Assembly (NCBI RefSeq): GCF_017591425.1
Contig: NW_024467083.1
Span: 17,413,001 to 17,477,000, forward strand
Length of the DNA: 64,000 nt
Origin: Ochotona curzoniae
Lineage: Eukaryota; Chordata; Mammalia; Lagomorpha; Ochotonidae
Direction of reading: 5' to 3'
This document shows positions 1-13,000 of the stretch, one piece after another. The notes beneath the pieces were generated by a model. It was not told the origin of the DNA. It made no database searches and saw only the letters and a program-made list of their open reading frames with translations. Position 1 is the first letter of the stretch; every line of letters begins with the position of its first letter. Position numbers and translations under genes: made by a program.

Positions 1-896
1 ACAGACGTGCATGCTTGGCTGCAGGGTGGAGGGACAGAGGGGCAAAACATGATGACTTCATGTGTTTTCAGATCAGAAACTGAGTTCCTCTACCCAACTC
101 ATGACTTCTCCATGAATGCTCAGTTCCCAAATCCCCATTTTCCATCCTTTGCCTGCTCCCTCTCGGCAAATGCATGGCTGTCTGCATAGAGCGCATCATG
201 CTTGTCCCCCCCAGTGGCTGACTCTATGGGCTGCCAAAGGTCATTGACTCTGGCTTCCCAGCTCACTGGACAATGACCTTCCTTGTTCGGCTTCTCCCCC
301 AGCTCATCCCTGGGCCCTCTGTCTCAGAAACAGCCTTTCCTTTGTAGTTGCAGAGTCGGCGAGTGAACAGTGCATTTTGCTTGTCATGCTGCTGTGCCAG
401 GCCTGGGGTGACAGGCTGGGGAGCAGCGATGAACTGAGACAGGCTCCCACTTTCAAGAAGCTACTGATCCATGATGCCAGAAGGCTGTCAGGAAGACAAA
501 AATATGTTTATGACCAGGGGCAAGCAGCAAGTGTACAGGGCACCAGGACTGGGGAGCCAGAGCAGGCCTCATGTTGCGGTCATCTGGTCCATTCAGGGTC
601 CACTGATCCTTTACTGAGTGTCAGGCACTGCTACTACTACACGCCAGTCAATAAAACTGAAGGAACATCAGTCGTTGGAGAGCGGAGGGCAGAGAGAGAT
701 GGGGCAGGTAGTAACATGACATATCAAAGGGTAATATGTGACAGGAAGACAAAAAAAAAAAAATAGTCAGAATTAGGAACTGGAGAATGGCGAGGGAAGC
801 GACTGCATTGGACAGAGTGGAAATGGCGCAAGTTAGAGTCCCGTAGGTGCACTGGCTCCCACAACCGGCCGAGCAGGGCTTATTTCATTTCTGCAG

Positions 897-1074
897 ACAC
901 AGCTCATGTACAAATGGGCCAAGCCGAAAATCTGCAGCGAAGACCTGGAAGGGGCAGCAAAGCTGCCTGCATCTGGTGTGAAGACCCGCTGCCCACCCTG
1001 TAACCCAGGCTTCTTCAAAACCGAAAACAGCACCTGCGAGCCCTGCCCGTATGGCTCCTTCTCCAATGGCTCCG
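897..1074 (+). CDS. ELAPOR1: ELAPOR1 coding exon (first in window)
   Basis: Acceptor ttctgcag at 889-896 and donor g|gtaatc at 1075. It enters in phase 0 and encodes [19 protein letters not shown] at its start, then the Cys-rich CPPCNPGFF and CEPCPYGSF motifs and NST/NGS sequons. It ends one base into a codon. Confidence 0.93.
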
Positions 1075-4000
1075 GTAATCCCCTCCCCATTCCTACTTCC
1101 TGCATCCTGCCTATCCCACATCCCACCCTGTCAGCCACTTGGGTGGCTCCATGTGGGCTCTCAGAGGGGTCAGGTGAACAGGGTCTTATTCAGGACAGGG
1201 AGATAATAAGGACTAGTTCCATCTACAGGCCAGAGTCAGACCTGAGAATCCGTAAGCCGTATCTGCAAAGAAAGGAGTCGGGGAGATTCATGTCTCTATC
1301 AGTAGGAACATAGTCCATGAGAATTACATAACAATAACAGGAAATACTTACATGTGGCTAATGAGAAGGTGCAGTTCAGTGGAGCAGTAGGATGGTTGCA
1401 GTGTTAGAACGAAGGTTAGAGGTTGATATGATATGCTTGTTAAGTTCGTCATCAGAATGTGAATTAGTTGCACAACCTCTGTGCAAGAGTGTCCAGTAAC
1501 CAGTCCCAGTGGGCTGGCTGCCCACTCCTGTTGTTGTCACTTGTTGATGGGTCAGCAGCTCTGGCCAGGGTGGCCAGAGTCTACCTGTTCAAGGCATGGA
1601 TCTTGTGGTTCACCCCCACCCTTGTCAGTTTGTACCCACTGCCCAGCAGGAACGGAGCCAGCTGTAGGGTTTGAATACAAATGGTGGAATATGCTGCCCA
1701 CAAACATGGAAACGACAGTTCTCAGCGGGATCAACTTCGAGTACAAAGGCTTGACAGGTAAATCACCCTTCTCCTTGCCATGGCTCAGCAACTCCCTTCC
1801 ACCTTTGCATGTCTTCGTTAAAGTGACATCAGGGCATACGTTCCTTTGAAAGTCTGCCCTCCAGGGCTTTGCACTTCAGAGATGAAAGTAGAGTGAGAGA
1901 CAGTGCATGCCATGTGCATACACACACACACACACACTTTGCTCTGAGAAGCAAAGTAGCCGCCCAAGTCCCATGCCTCGTGTCCGGCAGTGGCTTTGGC
2001 CGTGTCAGAGGGTGGCACCCTCACACCCTTCCAGAATGACGTTTGCCCTGCACCCCACAGCCCAATGAAGGGCTTTAACTCTCCCTTCTTGTGGCGCAGG
2101 CTGGGAGGTGGCTGGCGATCACATTTACACTGCTGTTGGAGCTTCGGACAATGACTTCATGATTCTCACTCTGGTTGTGCCAGGATTCAGGTGAGGAATA
2201 CCAAGCCAGAGGAAGCCCAGGCCAGCCTGGCCACATCCACACATCCCACATGCTGGGCTGACCTTGGTGTACAGTAGATTAAACCACAGCCTGCTAGGCT
2301 CGATCCCATATTGGAATGCTAGTTCAAGTCCCAGTGGCTCCGCTTCTGACCCAGTTCCCTGCTAATGCACCTAGAAAGGCAGTGGAAGATGATACAAGTG
2401 CTTGGACCCCCGCTACCCATGTAGGAACCCCGTACGGAGTTCCTGGCTCCTGGATTTGGTCTGGCCCAGCCCCAACCATCATGGCTATCTGGAGAGTGAA
2501 TCATCAGATGGATCTCTCTGTCTCTTGTATCTCTCCCTCTCTCTGTGCATCACTCTGCCTTTCAAATAAATAAATCTTAAGAAGAAAAATCCCACCTGCT
2601 TTGGGATATGGTAGAGGAGAGGGCTTCCAGGAATTTCATTTCAGTTCCAGCATCTGTTCTGAAAGACCGCAGTAATGCCTTCACCAACTGACATGGGTAC
2701 TTCTGTGGTTTTCTACATTGTCCCATACTGATTCACCTGCTGTCCTCTTGTCTCATCTAGCATCTCCCCACCACTGGACCATGCACTGTTCAAACACTGC
2801 CTCTTCACAGGATCAGAGAAGTCTTTTTTGTTTGTTTGTTTAAGATTTACTTATTTTTGGGGCCCAGCACGATATAGTAGTGGCTAAAGTCTTTGCCTTG
2901 CACGTGCCAGGATCCCATATGGTCACTGGTTCTAATCCCTGCAGCCCTGCTTCCCATCCAGCTCCCTGCTTGAGGCCTGGGAAAGCCCAAAACCTTGGGA
3001 CCCTGCACCTGCGTGGGAAACCTGGAAGAGCTTCTGGCTCCTGGCTTCAGATTGGCGCAGCATTGGCTGTTGCGGTCACTTGGAGAGTGAACCATCGCAT
3101 GGGAGATCTTCTTCTGTGTCTCTCCTCCTCTCTGTACATCTGCCTTTTTATTGGAAGGCAGATGTACAGAGAGGAGGAGAGACAGAGTAAAAGATCTTCC
3201 ATCGGCTGGTTCACTTCCCAATTGGCCACAATGGCCAGAACTGAGCTGTAAAGCCAGGATACAGGAGGTTCCTCTTCATATCCCATGTGGGTGCAGGGTC
3301 CCAAGACTTTGGGCCGTCCTTGTCTGCTTTCCCAGGCCACAAGCAGGAAGCTGGATGGTAAGTGGAGCAGCCGAGATAGGAACTGGTACCCATATGGGAT
3401 CTCGGCACGTGTAAGGCTAAGATTTAGCTACTAAGCCATTGCACTAGGCCCAGCTTTTCCATGTCTATTAGGCCCTTGGGTTGTACTGTGCTGATGGGGA
3501 AAAACATATAAAGCTACTACCCCTCCATTGTACAGCGAATGAAGGTGCCATTAGGCTAGGTCCGTGTCACACAGCATAGCTGGATGTGGCACAGGCTCTA
3601 ACACAGCAAAATCTGTTCCTGTCCCCAGCAGCCCACATTCTGATAAACAGGCTCTTTAGTAAGCACCACTTAGCCCCCAGAACTTTCTGTTTATTCTCAT
3701 CTACTTGGGAGAAAGAGGGCAATCTTCTACCCACTCCCTCAAATACCCGCAATGGCTACTGCTGGATTAAGTGAAGCCAGAAGCCTGGAAGTGACTTCTA
3801 GCTGCTGCCCCCACAGGCCTCCGCAGTCGGTGATGGCAGACACAGAGAATAAAGAGGTGGCCAGGATCACATTTGTCTTTGAAACCATCTGTACTGTGAA
3901 CTGTGAACTCTACTTCATGGTGGTATGTCTTCCTTTCTTTGCTGTCCACAGGACTTCCAATTGGTGGGGTGGGAGCAGGGGGTATTGCCCTCATCTGTCC

Positions 4001-7000
4001 CATTGGCGCATCAATGTAACTGATACCTGCCTGCAGTGATTCTGTAAAGGAAGAACCCGGACTGGTTATCAGGGACTCTTGCACAGGGTGCCATGTTTCA
4101 GCCTCTGCTGCAGCCATCATATCTTCTTCCCTTGTTTGTCCCGGACCCAGGGCATGAATTCCAGAACCAACACTCCCGTGGAAACATGGAAAGGCTCCAA
4201 AGGCAAGCAGTCCTACACCTACACCATTGAGAAGAACGCCAGCATGAGCTTCACCTGGGCCTTCCAGAGGACCACACTGCATGAGACGGTGAGCTCCCCA
4301 CCCCTTGGGCAGACCCCTGACTCCCAGCAGGGTCCCTCTGCATCCCGAGAGGATGCTCACCTCAGCACTGACCTCCCTTTTGTGGGGGGAATGGTAGGTC
4401 TGCAGTTCAGAACCCAAGGGTTAGTGCATTCTAAGGAAGCAAGCAACCAACTGTCTAACCCAGGGCCTCTGGGACACACCTGGCCTTGTCCAAATGGCTT
4501 CCAGGGAACATGATGCTGTGAACCCCTCAACAACCAGGCCCTTGTTGCCGTTCCTGCCCATGTGTGGTGCCACACCTATTGTTGCTTTTTAATAGCAGCA
4601 ATTCTGGTTTTGTTTTCTTACTCCAGAGCCACAAAGGTTCATGGAAGAAAACTGAATTAACAGCAACATGTAAGAAGAATATGTAATCCTATTATTTAGG
4701 ATTAAATGATTAATAATTATTATTATATTATTATACAGGATTAAATAATTAATTAATCCTATTATATAGCTAGAAAACTTTGCTAACATGTGGAGTTTCT
4801 TCTATGCAGTCTTTATTCACTATGAATTTTCCAAGTGCATTTTTTTCTCTTATAAAGAAAAGGCTGGCTTTTTTCATATTACAGTACATATTTATCACAT
4901 CTTTCCATGTTACTTACTATTTTTTAATCTTTTTAAAGATTTCTTTTTATTTGAAAGGCATAGTGATAGAGAGAGAAGGAGAGACAGAGAGAGATCTTTC
5001 ATCCACTGGCTCACTCCTCAAATAGCCAAAATGGCCAAAGCTGAGTTGATTCGAAACTGGGAATCAGGAGTTGCTTCTGGGTCTCCCATGTGGGTGCAGG
5101 GACCCAAAGACCTGAGCCATTTTCTGCTGCTTTCCCAGGCCATGAGCAGGGAGCTGAATCAGAAGTAGAGCACCTGGAACATGACCCAGTGCATATGGGA
5201 TGCTGGCCCAACAGGGGGAGGATTAATGTGCTGTGCTGCTATGCCAGCCCCAGTACTTAATTTTTTTAATACAGTTCTTAACATGATCCAGTCTTTTTCT
5301 TAAGATACCACAAATGCACCCCAAATAGCACTGTTGGGGTTTAGGATGCGTTTCAGATTTTTCTCGAGAATAGTAATAGAACTACTTTGCTGTTTCCAGA
5401 GAGCTGGGTCATTGCTTGTCTGAGACTCCCACCTTCTCCCCGCTTGTTTCCTTTTCTCCAGGGCAGGATGTACACCAACGATGTTGCCAAGATCTACTCC
5501 ATCAACATCACCAATGTTATGGATGGGGTGGCCTCCTACTGCCGTCCCTGTGCCCTGGAGGCCTCTGACATGGGCTCCTCCTGTACTTCTTGTCCTGCTG
5601 GTCACTACATCGACCGAGATACGGGAACGTGCCACCTGTGCCCCACTAACACAATCCTGAAAGCCCACCAGCCATATGGTGCCCAGGCCTGTGTGCCCTG
5701 TGGCCCAGGGACCCAGAGCAACAAGGTACCAGCAGTGTGCCCTGCATCCCAAACTTGGATGCCTTCAGAAGGTGCCAAGTCCTATATGGGGCTCTCCAGG
5801 GGCTGGTACCCAAATCCTTCCTCCTAGTGTATCTCTAGCAGGGTTTGACATCCAGGGCCTAGCTATGATCATGTACAAGACTCATCTTCCATTGGTGGGT
5901 ATGGGAGATGTAGGGAGCCATCTGGTTCTATGGATGTTTGATGTCTGTGCGGAGACGCAAAGGGAAGACACCATGAGATTGATGGTCTGAACTCAGCCGA
6001 GTCCAACCCAGCCTGTTACTGCGGGAATTTGTCTTCTTCTTTGGAAGGATAGCCTGACCTTTCCTGGGCCAGCAGGGTAATGGGCACTACTCTCTCAGCA
6101 TGGATACAGAGATTCCTTTCCAGAGCAGAGAAGCACCAGTACTGCTGGGCATTCATCAACTGAAAATGTACTTGCGGCTAAAAGTTCTTCTGTTAGTCCT
6201 AGGTGCTTTTTTTTAAAAAAAAAAAAAAAAGATTTGTTTATGTACTTGAAAGAGTTACAGAGAGAAGAGGCAGATACAGGGAATGAGATCTTCCCTCTGC
6301 TGGTTCACGCCCCAAATGATTGCAACAGCCAGAGCTGGGCTAATCCATAGCTGGGAGCTTCTTCTGGGTCCTCTGCGTGAACCTAGAGGCCTAAGGACTT
6401 GGGCCATGCTCTGCTACTTTCTCAGGCCATAAGCAGAGAGTTGGACTGGAAGTGAACAACTGGGACTCAAACTGGCTGCAGGTAGAGAATTAGCCTGCTA
6501 TACTGCTGCACCTGGTCCCATCGTAGGTGCTTTCCCGAACAACCTTTTTTGGGGGAACCCTGGCCTTTAGTCACAACCTTCTTCCCCTGGAGCGTCCTCT
6601 ACCACTGTGGGAGAGAATGGCAGTTGTGTGATGGTTCTGCGAAAAGATGACCCTCCCTCCCCCAAACCAGAGCAAGGAACAGGTGTATGGGAATTAGAAC
6701 ATCTTTTGGAGCTTCCTGTAGAGAAGCTGAGAAAGGAGAGACAGGTTTTGGTAATTTTTTAATGGCCAAAGGATGAGGACAGACCTGCAGCTTCCCTTCT
6801 GTCATCCTCGACACCCTTCTATTTAGCTCACTGTCCTGTGCTAGGAGATAGAAAGGGCTGCCTTGCGTCTTAAGGGGGCATCATACAACCTAGGCACAGG
6901 AGCAAGGTTTTAGCATTTGAACACAGGAGACAGTGAAAAAATATTATGGTCTCCTTGTCACATACATGCCCATAATTGAATGGAGGGATGTTTGTAAGTC

Positions 7001-10000
7001 CCTCTGGTGTCTGTCTCAGTGCCCAGCCCAGCCCCGTCTTCCTCCTCCTCCAATCCCATTCTATCCTGTTCTCCAACACCTGGAGGAAAAATAATGGGAT
7101 TGACCCAGCCTCTCCTGTCTTACCCCCATCAGATCCAGTCACTGTGCTACAATGACTGCACCTTCTCCCGCCACACTCCATCCAGGAATTTGGAGTACAA
7201 CTTCTCGGCTTTGGCAGACATCAAAACCCTGGCGGGAGGGCCAAGCTTCACATCCAAGGGACTGAAGTATTTCCATCACTTCACTGTCAGTCTGTGTGGA
7301 AACGAGGTGAGCCGTGCAAGTTGATGTGGCATGGGCGTTGGAAAGGGAACATCTGGGCGTCTGGCGCCAGAGGCAGAGCTGGAAGAAAAATGGAAACATC
7401 TTGTGAACTGAGGCAGTTAGAGGCATTTTTATTTTAAATGATTTATTAATTATTTAAAAGGCCTAGCTTGCATAGAGGGAGGGAGAGAGAGAGGTCTTCA
7501 TCCACTGGTTCACTCCCCAAATGACTGCAATGGCCAGAGCTGGACCAACTCACGGGAGCTGAGAGCTGAGGACCAGGAGCTTCTTCCATGTGTTCCAAGT
7601 GCGTTGCAGGGGCCCAAGGACTTGGGCCATTTTCCACTGCCTTCCGAAGTGTGTTAGCAGCAATCTGAATTGAAAGTGGAGTAGCCAGGACTCGAATGGA
7701 TGGCCATAATGGGATGCTGGTGTTGTAAGCTTTACCCGCTATGCCACAGTGTTGGTTCCAGAGGGCTTTTAAGTAACCCCTATTCTCCCTGAGGACTTCT
7801 TCCCCTTATATCCAGTCATCTAGATCATAAACAAACAAGATGTTTGGTTTTCATTTTTTTTGTTCTGATCTTTCATTCTCTCAGAATGCCAGGTGAGCAT
7901 CCCTAAAGAATGCAAAAAAATTCAGGCTTTTGGACATTTCAGATTTCGAACTTTTCAGTTAGTAGTGCTGAATGGAAGCATCTATGTTAATATTCCCAAA
8001 TCCAAAAAACCCCAGACTGCAAAATACTTCAGATTCCAACCTTTTGGATAAAGGGAAGTTGGCTGTTGTTTTCATTATTGACCTGTTTATTTGAAAAGTG
8101 TAGTAACTGTGGGAGGGACACACACACACACCACATAGAGGGAGAGAAGGGGAAAGAACGAGAGAGAAATTCCACCCACTGGTTCACTCCCCGAAGGACT
8201 TCAACATCCAGGGCTGGGTCAGGTTGAACCAGGAATCTAGTACCCTCTGGGTCTCCCACGTGGGTGTCAGGAGCACAAGCTCTTGGGTCACCTTTCACTG
8301 CTTTTCCAGGTGCGTTATGGAACTGGATTGGATGCCAGTGTTGCAAACGGCAGTTGAACATGCTGTACCACAGCATTACCCCTCCCCACCAACTAAATGT
8401 AAAAATATGCAGGAAGAAGTTTTCCTCCTCCTCCTTATAAAGGGGGGGGGGAAGCGCAATCTTTGGTAATCATTGCATTGTGATGTTTTCTGGGGGCTGC
8501 AGTTCCTTTGTTGAAACTAGTAGAAAAGGCTTTTATAAGATGATAAAAGCATGTGGCCATTCCAGGCTGACATTTGGGGTCCAGAATCCAAAAGCAAAGG
8601 TGTAAAAGGGTAACTCCATCCTTGCTGCACTTGACCAAGCTACCATAAACCACAATTAGCAAATGCACAGTGCGGTAAATTGGTTTCACTTGCCAGAAAG
8701 CAGAGCCTCTTGTGCACTCAATCGGAGACTGTGTGTGAAGGTGGGGCCAGAACACCATCCAGCTGCTCCTTCTGCAGCCGGAGCAAAGATGACATGAGGG
8801 CAGAGAGCATGTGAAGAAATGAAGGAATCTACATATGATCCAAGATAGACTTTTCTAACCTGCATTTAGAAGTCTTCAAACACTTAGGTGAAGCCGTGGC
8901 TGCTGAAGCCTCTTGGGAAGTGAACCAGTAGATAGAAGATCTTCCTCTCCATCTCTCCTCTCTATAAATCTGCCTCTCCAATAAAAATAAACAAATCGTT
9001 AAAAACAAAGTGATGCTTAATTAGTAACAGGTAGTGATGATTTAGGAAATGAAACTGATTAAAGAAAGCTTCTATATTCTATGAGTTAAATTTTAAAAAA
9101 AAAGAAAGAAAAAAAGATCTGCTTATTTGAAAGGCAGAGTGACAGGGAAAGAGATCTCCCATCCACTGCTCCGCTCTACAAATGGCCACAATGGCCAGGA
9201 CTGGGTGGTAAGGACCCAAGTACTTGTTGTCTTCTGCTACTTTCCTGCGTGCTTTAACAGAGAGCTGGATCCAAAGCAAACTAGCTGGGACTCAATACTC
9301 TGATATGAGGTGTTGGCTTTGTAGGCACCAGCTTAACCCACTATGCCAACATCAGCCCCGTTTATTGATTTCATACATAATTACTGTCAGACTATAGCTC
9401 CTCAGTTCAAAAACAAAGTAGTGTAAACACTTCCTTCTGCTCTCAAGTTCCCTGAATTAGGAAAAAAAAAAAGGCCAAAAAATGCCAATTTTAATTCCAC
9501 TTAAAATATAAGAAAATTCATAACACTGAAAATGTTCTTTTTCCCTTTTTAAATATGTAATTTTTTAATTTGAAAGACAGATTTAAAGATAGGAGAGACA
9601 TTTGTCTGCTGGTTCACTCCACAAATGACCATAATGGCTGGAGCTGAGCCAATCTGAAACCAGGAACCAGGAACTTCCAGGTCTCCTACATGGGTTCTGG
9701 GGCCCAAGGACCTGAGCCATTCTCCACTGTTTTCCCAGACTGAGTCAGAAGTGGAGTAGCCAAGATTAAAACCAATAGGATGCCAGCACTGCAAGGCACG
9801 GGTGTAGCCTGTGGAGCCACCACACTGGCTCAGAAAATCTTATTTTCTTCCATTTAAGTTTAAAATATTCAACGAATAGTTTTATATTAACATTATTATT
9901 TTGTATTAGCATTATATGCTAATATAACATTAACATATGACACAATATTTTAAATATCATATAAAATATTATTGATATTATATTTGTTAAATATATTTTA

Positions 10001-13000
10001 TTAATATTATAAAATGACATATAATGTATAATATAAAATATTATTTCATATTAGCACAATTTAAGCATTGTTTCTTTCTCTCTTTTTCTTTTTAACAAGT
10101 TTTATTGACTTGAAAGGCAGAGAAACAGAATGAGAAAGATCGTCTCAATCTCCCAGATGCCTGCAAGCGCTAGGACTGGATCTGGCTAAAGCCAGGAGCC
10201 AGGAGCCAGGAGCCCCATCTGAGTCTCCACATGGGTGCCAGGAACCCAAGGGCTGGAGCCATCACCTGCTGCCTCCCAGGTGCATTATCAGGAAGCTGGA
10301 ATGAAAGCTGAGCCAGGTCTCAACCCCAGGCACTATGACGTGGGTTGTGGGCATGCTAAGTAGCAAGTTAACCTGCCACCACAGTACCCACCCCAGTTCA
10401 ATACACTTGAAGGGACAGTATCTTAATATTTCCTCTTTACAAAAGCTCAGGGAAAGAGTCTTAATTCCCACCCCACCAACTTCTTGAGGTTACATGGTGA
10501 AGGTCATCAAGGGCTGGAGAAAAAGGAAACTTCTCAATGCATCTTTCAAATGCCCTTTGGCTAGACTGGAACAGGACTGGTTGTGGGTTCTGTTTTTTGT
10601 GCTGGCTATCTCTGGCTGGAAATGTGGTAGAATCACAGTGTGAAGGGAAACAGAAGTACTGTCAGCTAGGCCAGCTGTTCAAATAAAACTCATTAGCTCC
10701 TGGGATTAGTTACATATTCCCCCTTCTGTCTAGAAAACTGCTATGGATAAGAAAGGGCACTTCTGTAATGGGCTGGTAGGTTAGGACTTTAAATCCTTTC
10801 CCTTCTCACTTAGGGCTCCCTGGTGACTCCTAGGAAACAAGAACACCGGGGAGTAAGACGTGGTGCAGCAGGTTAAGCCCACATCCCATGCTGAAGTGTT
10901 TGGATTGAGTTCTACTTCCGCTTCCAATGCAGCTTCCTGCTAAATGTACCTGGGAGGCAGACTGACAGTTCAAATAACTGGGGTTCCTACCACCCACAGG
11001 GGAGATCCAGGTAGAGTTCCTGGATTCTGAGGTGGCCGAATCCATGCTATTGTGGCTACTGGGGAAATAGCCCAAATAATAGCAATCTCTCTCTCTCTAC
11101 CTTTCTCCCTTCTTATCTCCCCTTCTCTGTCACCTTACCTTTAAAAACGCTGGGGACCCCAAGACCAGAGTTACAAAAACTAGGACATCTAAACCTTAAT
11201 TTTAGCCTTCTTTTTCATATTTAAATCTGTCTTGGATCAATCTTTCCACCGCAACATAGTATTTGCAAGTCTGAAATTTTAGATGTGAAAAATCCCATTC
11301 TCTGTTCTTTTGGGGGACTTCCTCTGCCCATCCTTGCATTCCCACCAGGGTAAGAAGATGTCAGTGTGCTCAGACAATGTCACCGACCTCCGGATTCCCG
11401 ATGGCGAATCAGGATTCTCCAAGTCCATCTCAGCCTATATCTGCCAGGCAGTCATCATTCCCCCGGAGGTAACAGGCTACAAGGCTGGGGTGTCCTCACA
11501 GCCTGTTAGCCTGGCTGATCGACTTATTGGTGAGTCACTCAGCTGCTTAGGGGCACGTGAACACGTGCATGTGTATGTATGTGCATGTGGGTACATGTGT
11601 CTATGTACATATAGGTGTGTATATGTGCACTCACTTATGTGTGTTCGTGTGTGTAAGTAAAACTAACAGACTGGATGGTAAGAGGCTACAAATGAGAGAC
11701 CCAACCTCCTGATCTCTCTTTTCTATCCCACACTGGGTGCCAAATGCCCCTGGGACCTCTGACGAGCCTTCATGAAGTTCACTTTTTCATGAGTCTCCTG
11801 GGGGCATGTAACAAGAAGAAGTAAGGTTGGGCATTGACATTTTTGAAAGAACTGAAGTGGTTGCCAGCTGATGTCATAATCACTCATGGGCTAATCAGGA
11901 GGTCTCCTCCGGCAGGCGTATCAACAGATTTGACTTTGGATGGGATCACTTCTCCTGCTGAGCTCTTCCACCCAGAGACCACAGGGATACCAGATGTGAT
12001 CTTCTTTTATAGGTGAGGACCAGGGGCCAGGCCCCTGGAAGGCCTAGGAGTACACCACCACCTCTGCTCCATACCTACCTCCAGAGCCACCTACCTGAGG
12101 TCTGCCTGATCGTGACGTCTAAGACCCAGAGTTCCCTGATCCCAGCTTCTTGGGTGTTGCTGGGGCAATCCACAGGGACCTTCCCTTTTAGCCTACAGAG
12201 GCCCCTGTATGTGTCAGCCCATCTCTTGAAGGCCAATATGTTTCCCTTTGGCTAGATCTCCCTGACTCCCACTCCCTCTATGGGCCTGTGTAGTCCCTAT
12301 GTCTCAGGCTCAGCCCCCAGGCCTACCCATGCTGACTGCACTGGCTGGCTCCCCAGTGGAATGGCTGAGTGACAGGTTCCCTCAATGGGAGTAGGCTGAC
12401 ACTGGCTCTCTCTACAGATCTAATGATGTGACCCAGTCCTGCAGTTCTGGAAGAGCAACCACCATTCGCGTCAGGTGCAACCCACTGAAGCCTAACCCAG
12501 GAGTTCTGTCGCTGCCCAAGTAAGCCCTACAAATGGAGGTACTGAGGACCACAGTCTAACTGCTCCAGACTTATTCTTAGGCTATGAGTAAGGATTTATG
12601 GAAAAATGGTCAAAGAGAAAATAGCTTGAGATCCATAGACTCTCCAGGGGCATAGCCGTGGGCCCAAACCCTCAGTCTTCATAGGATAAGAATGGGCAGA
12701 AGGAAGAGTCCAAGCTACCTCCATGTGCCGGACCCTTATGGTGGCATTGTGGCACCTAACAGTGCGTGCTGAGAACCACACTTCCATCAGCCCCCTCTGC
12801 TTCCTGGCTATGTCGTAAGGAATACATTTCCCTTCTCCCCTGGTCCTCTTTTTGGCTTACCTGTACAATCAATACCATCCTAAGATCCCATCTAGAACTG
12901 GCTTGGGGTTTATGGTGAGACTTAGGACCTCCCATGGTATGTGGCTGTTATTAGTATTGGTAAAGATTTAGGGGTCCTAGGGATATCTCTGCAACTAAAA

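Noticed and set aside
377..766. 129-codon + frame at the window start
   Set aside because: No match to the ELAPOR1 exon expected upstream, no good splice sites, and the end is low-complexity lysine from poly-A.
9850..10070. AT-rich block as a possible matrix-attachment region or origin
   Set aside because: Only base composition supports it; no specific motif set could be argued.
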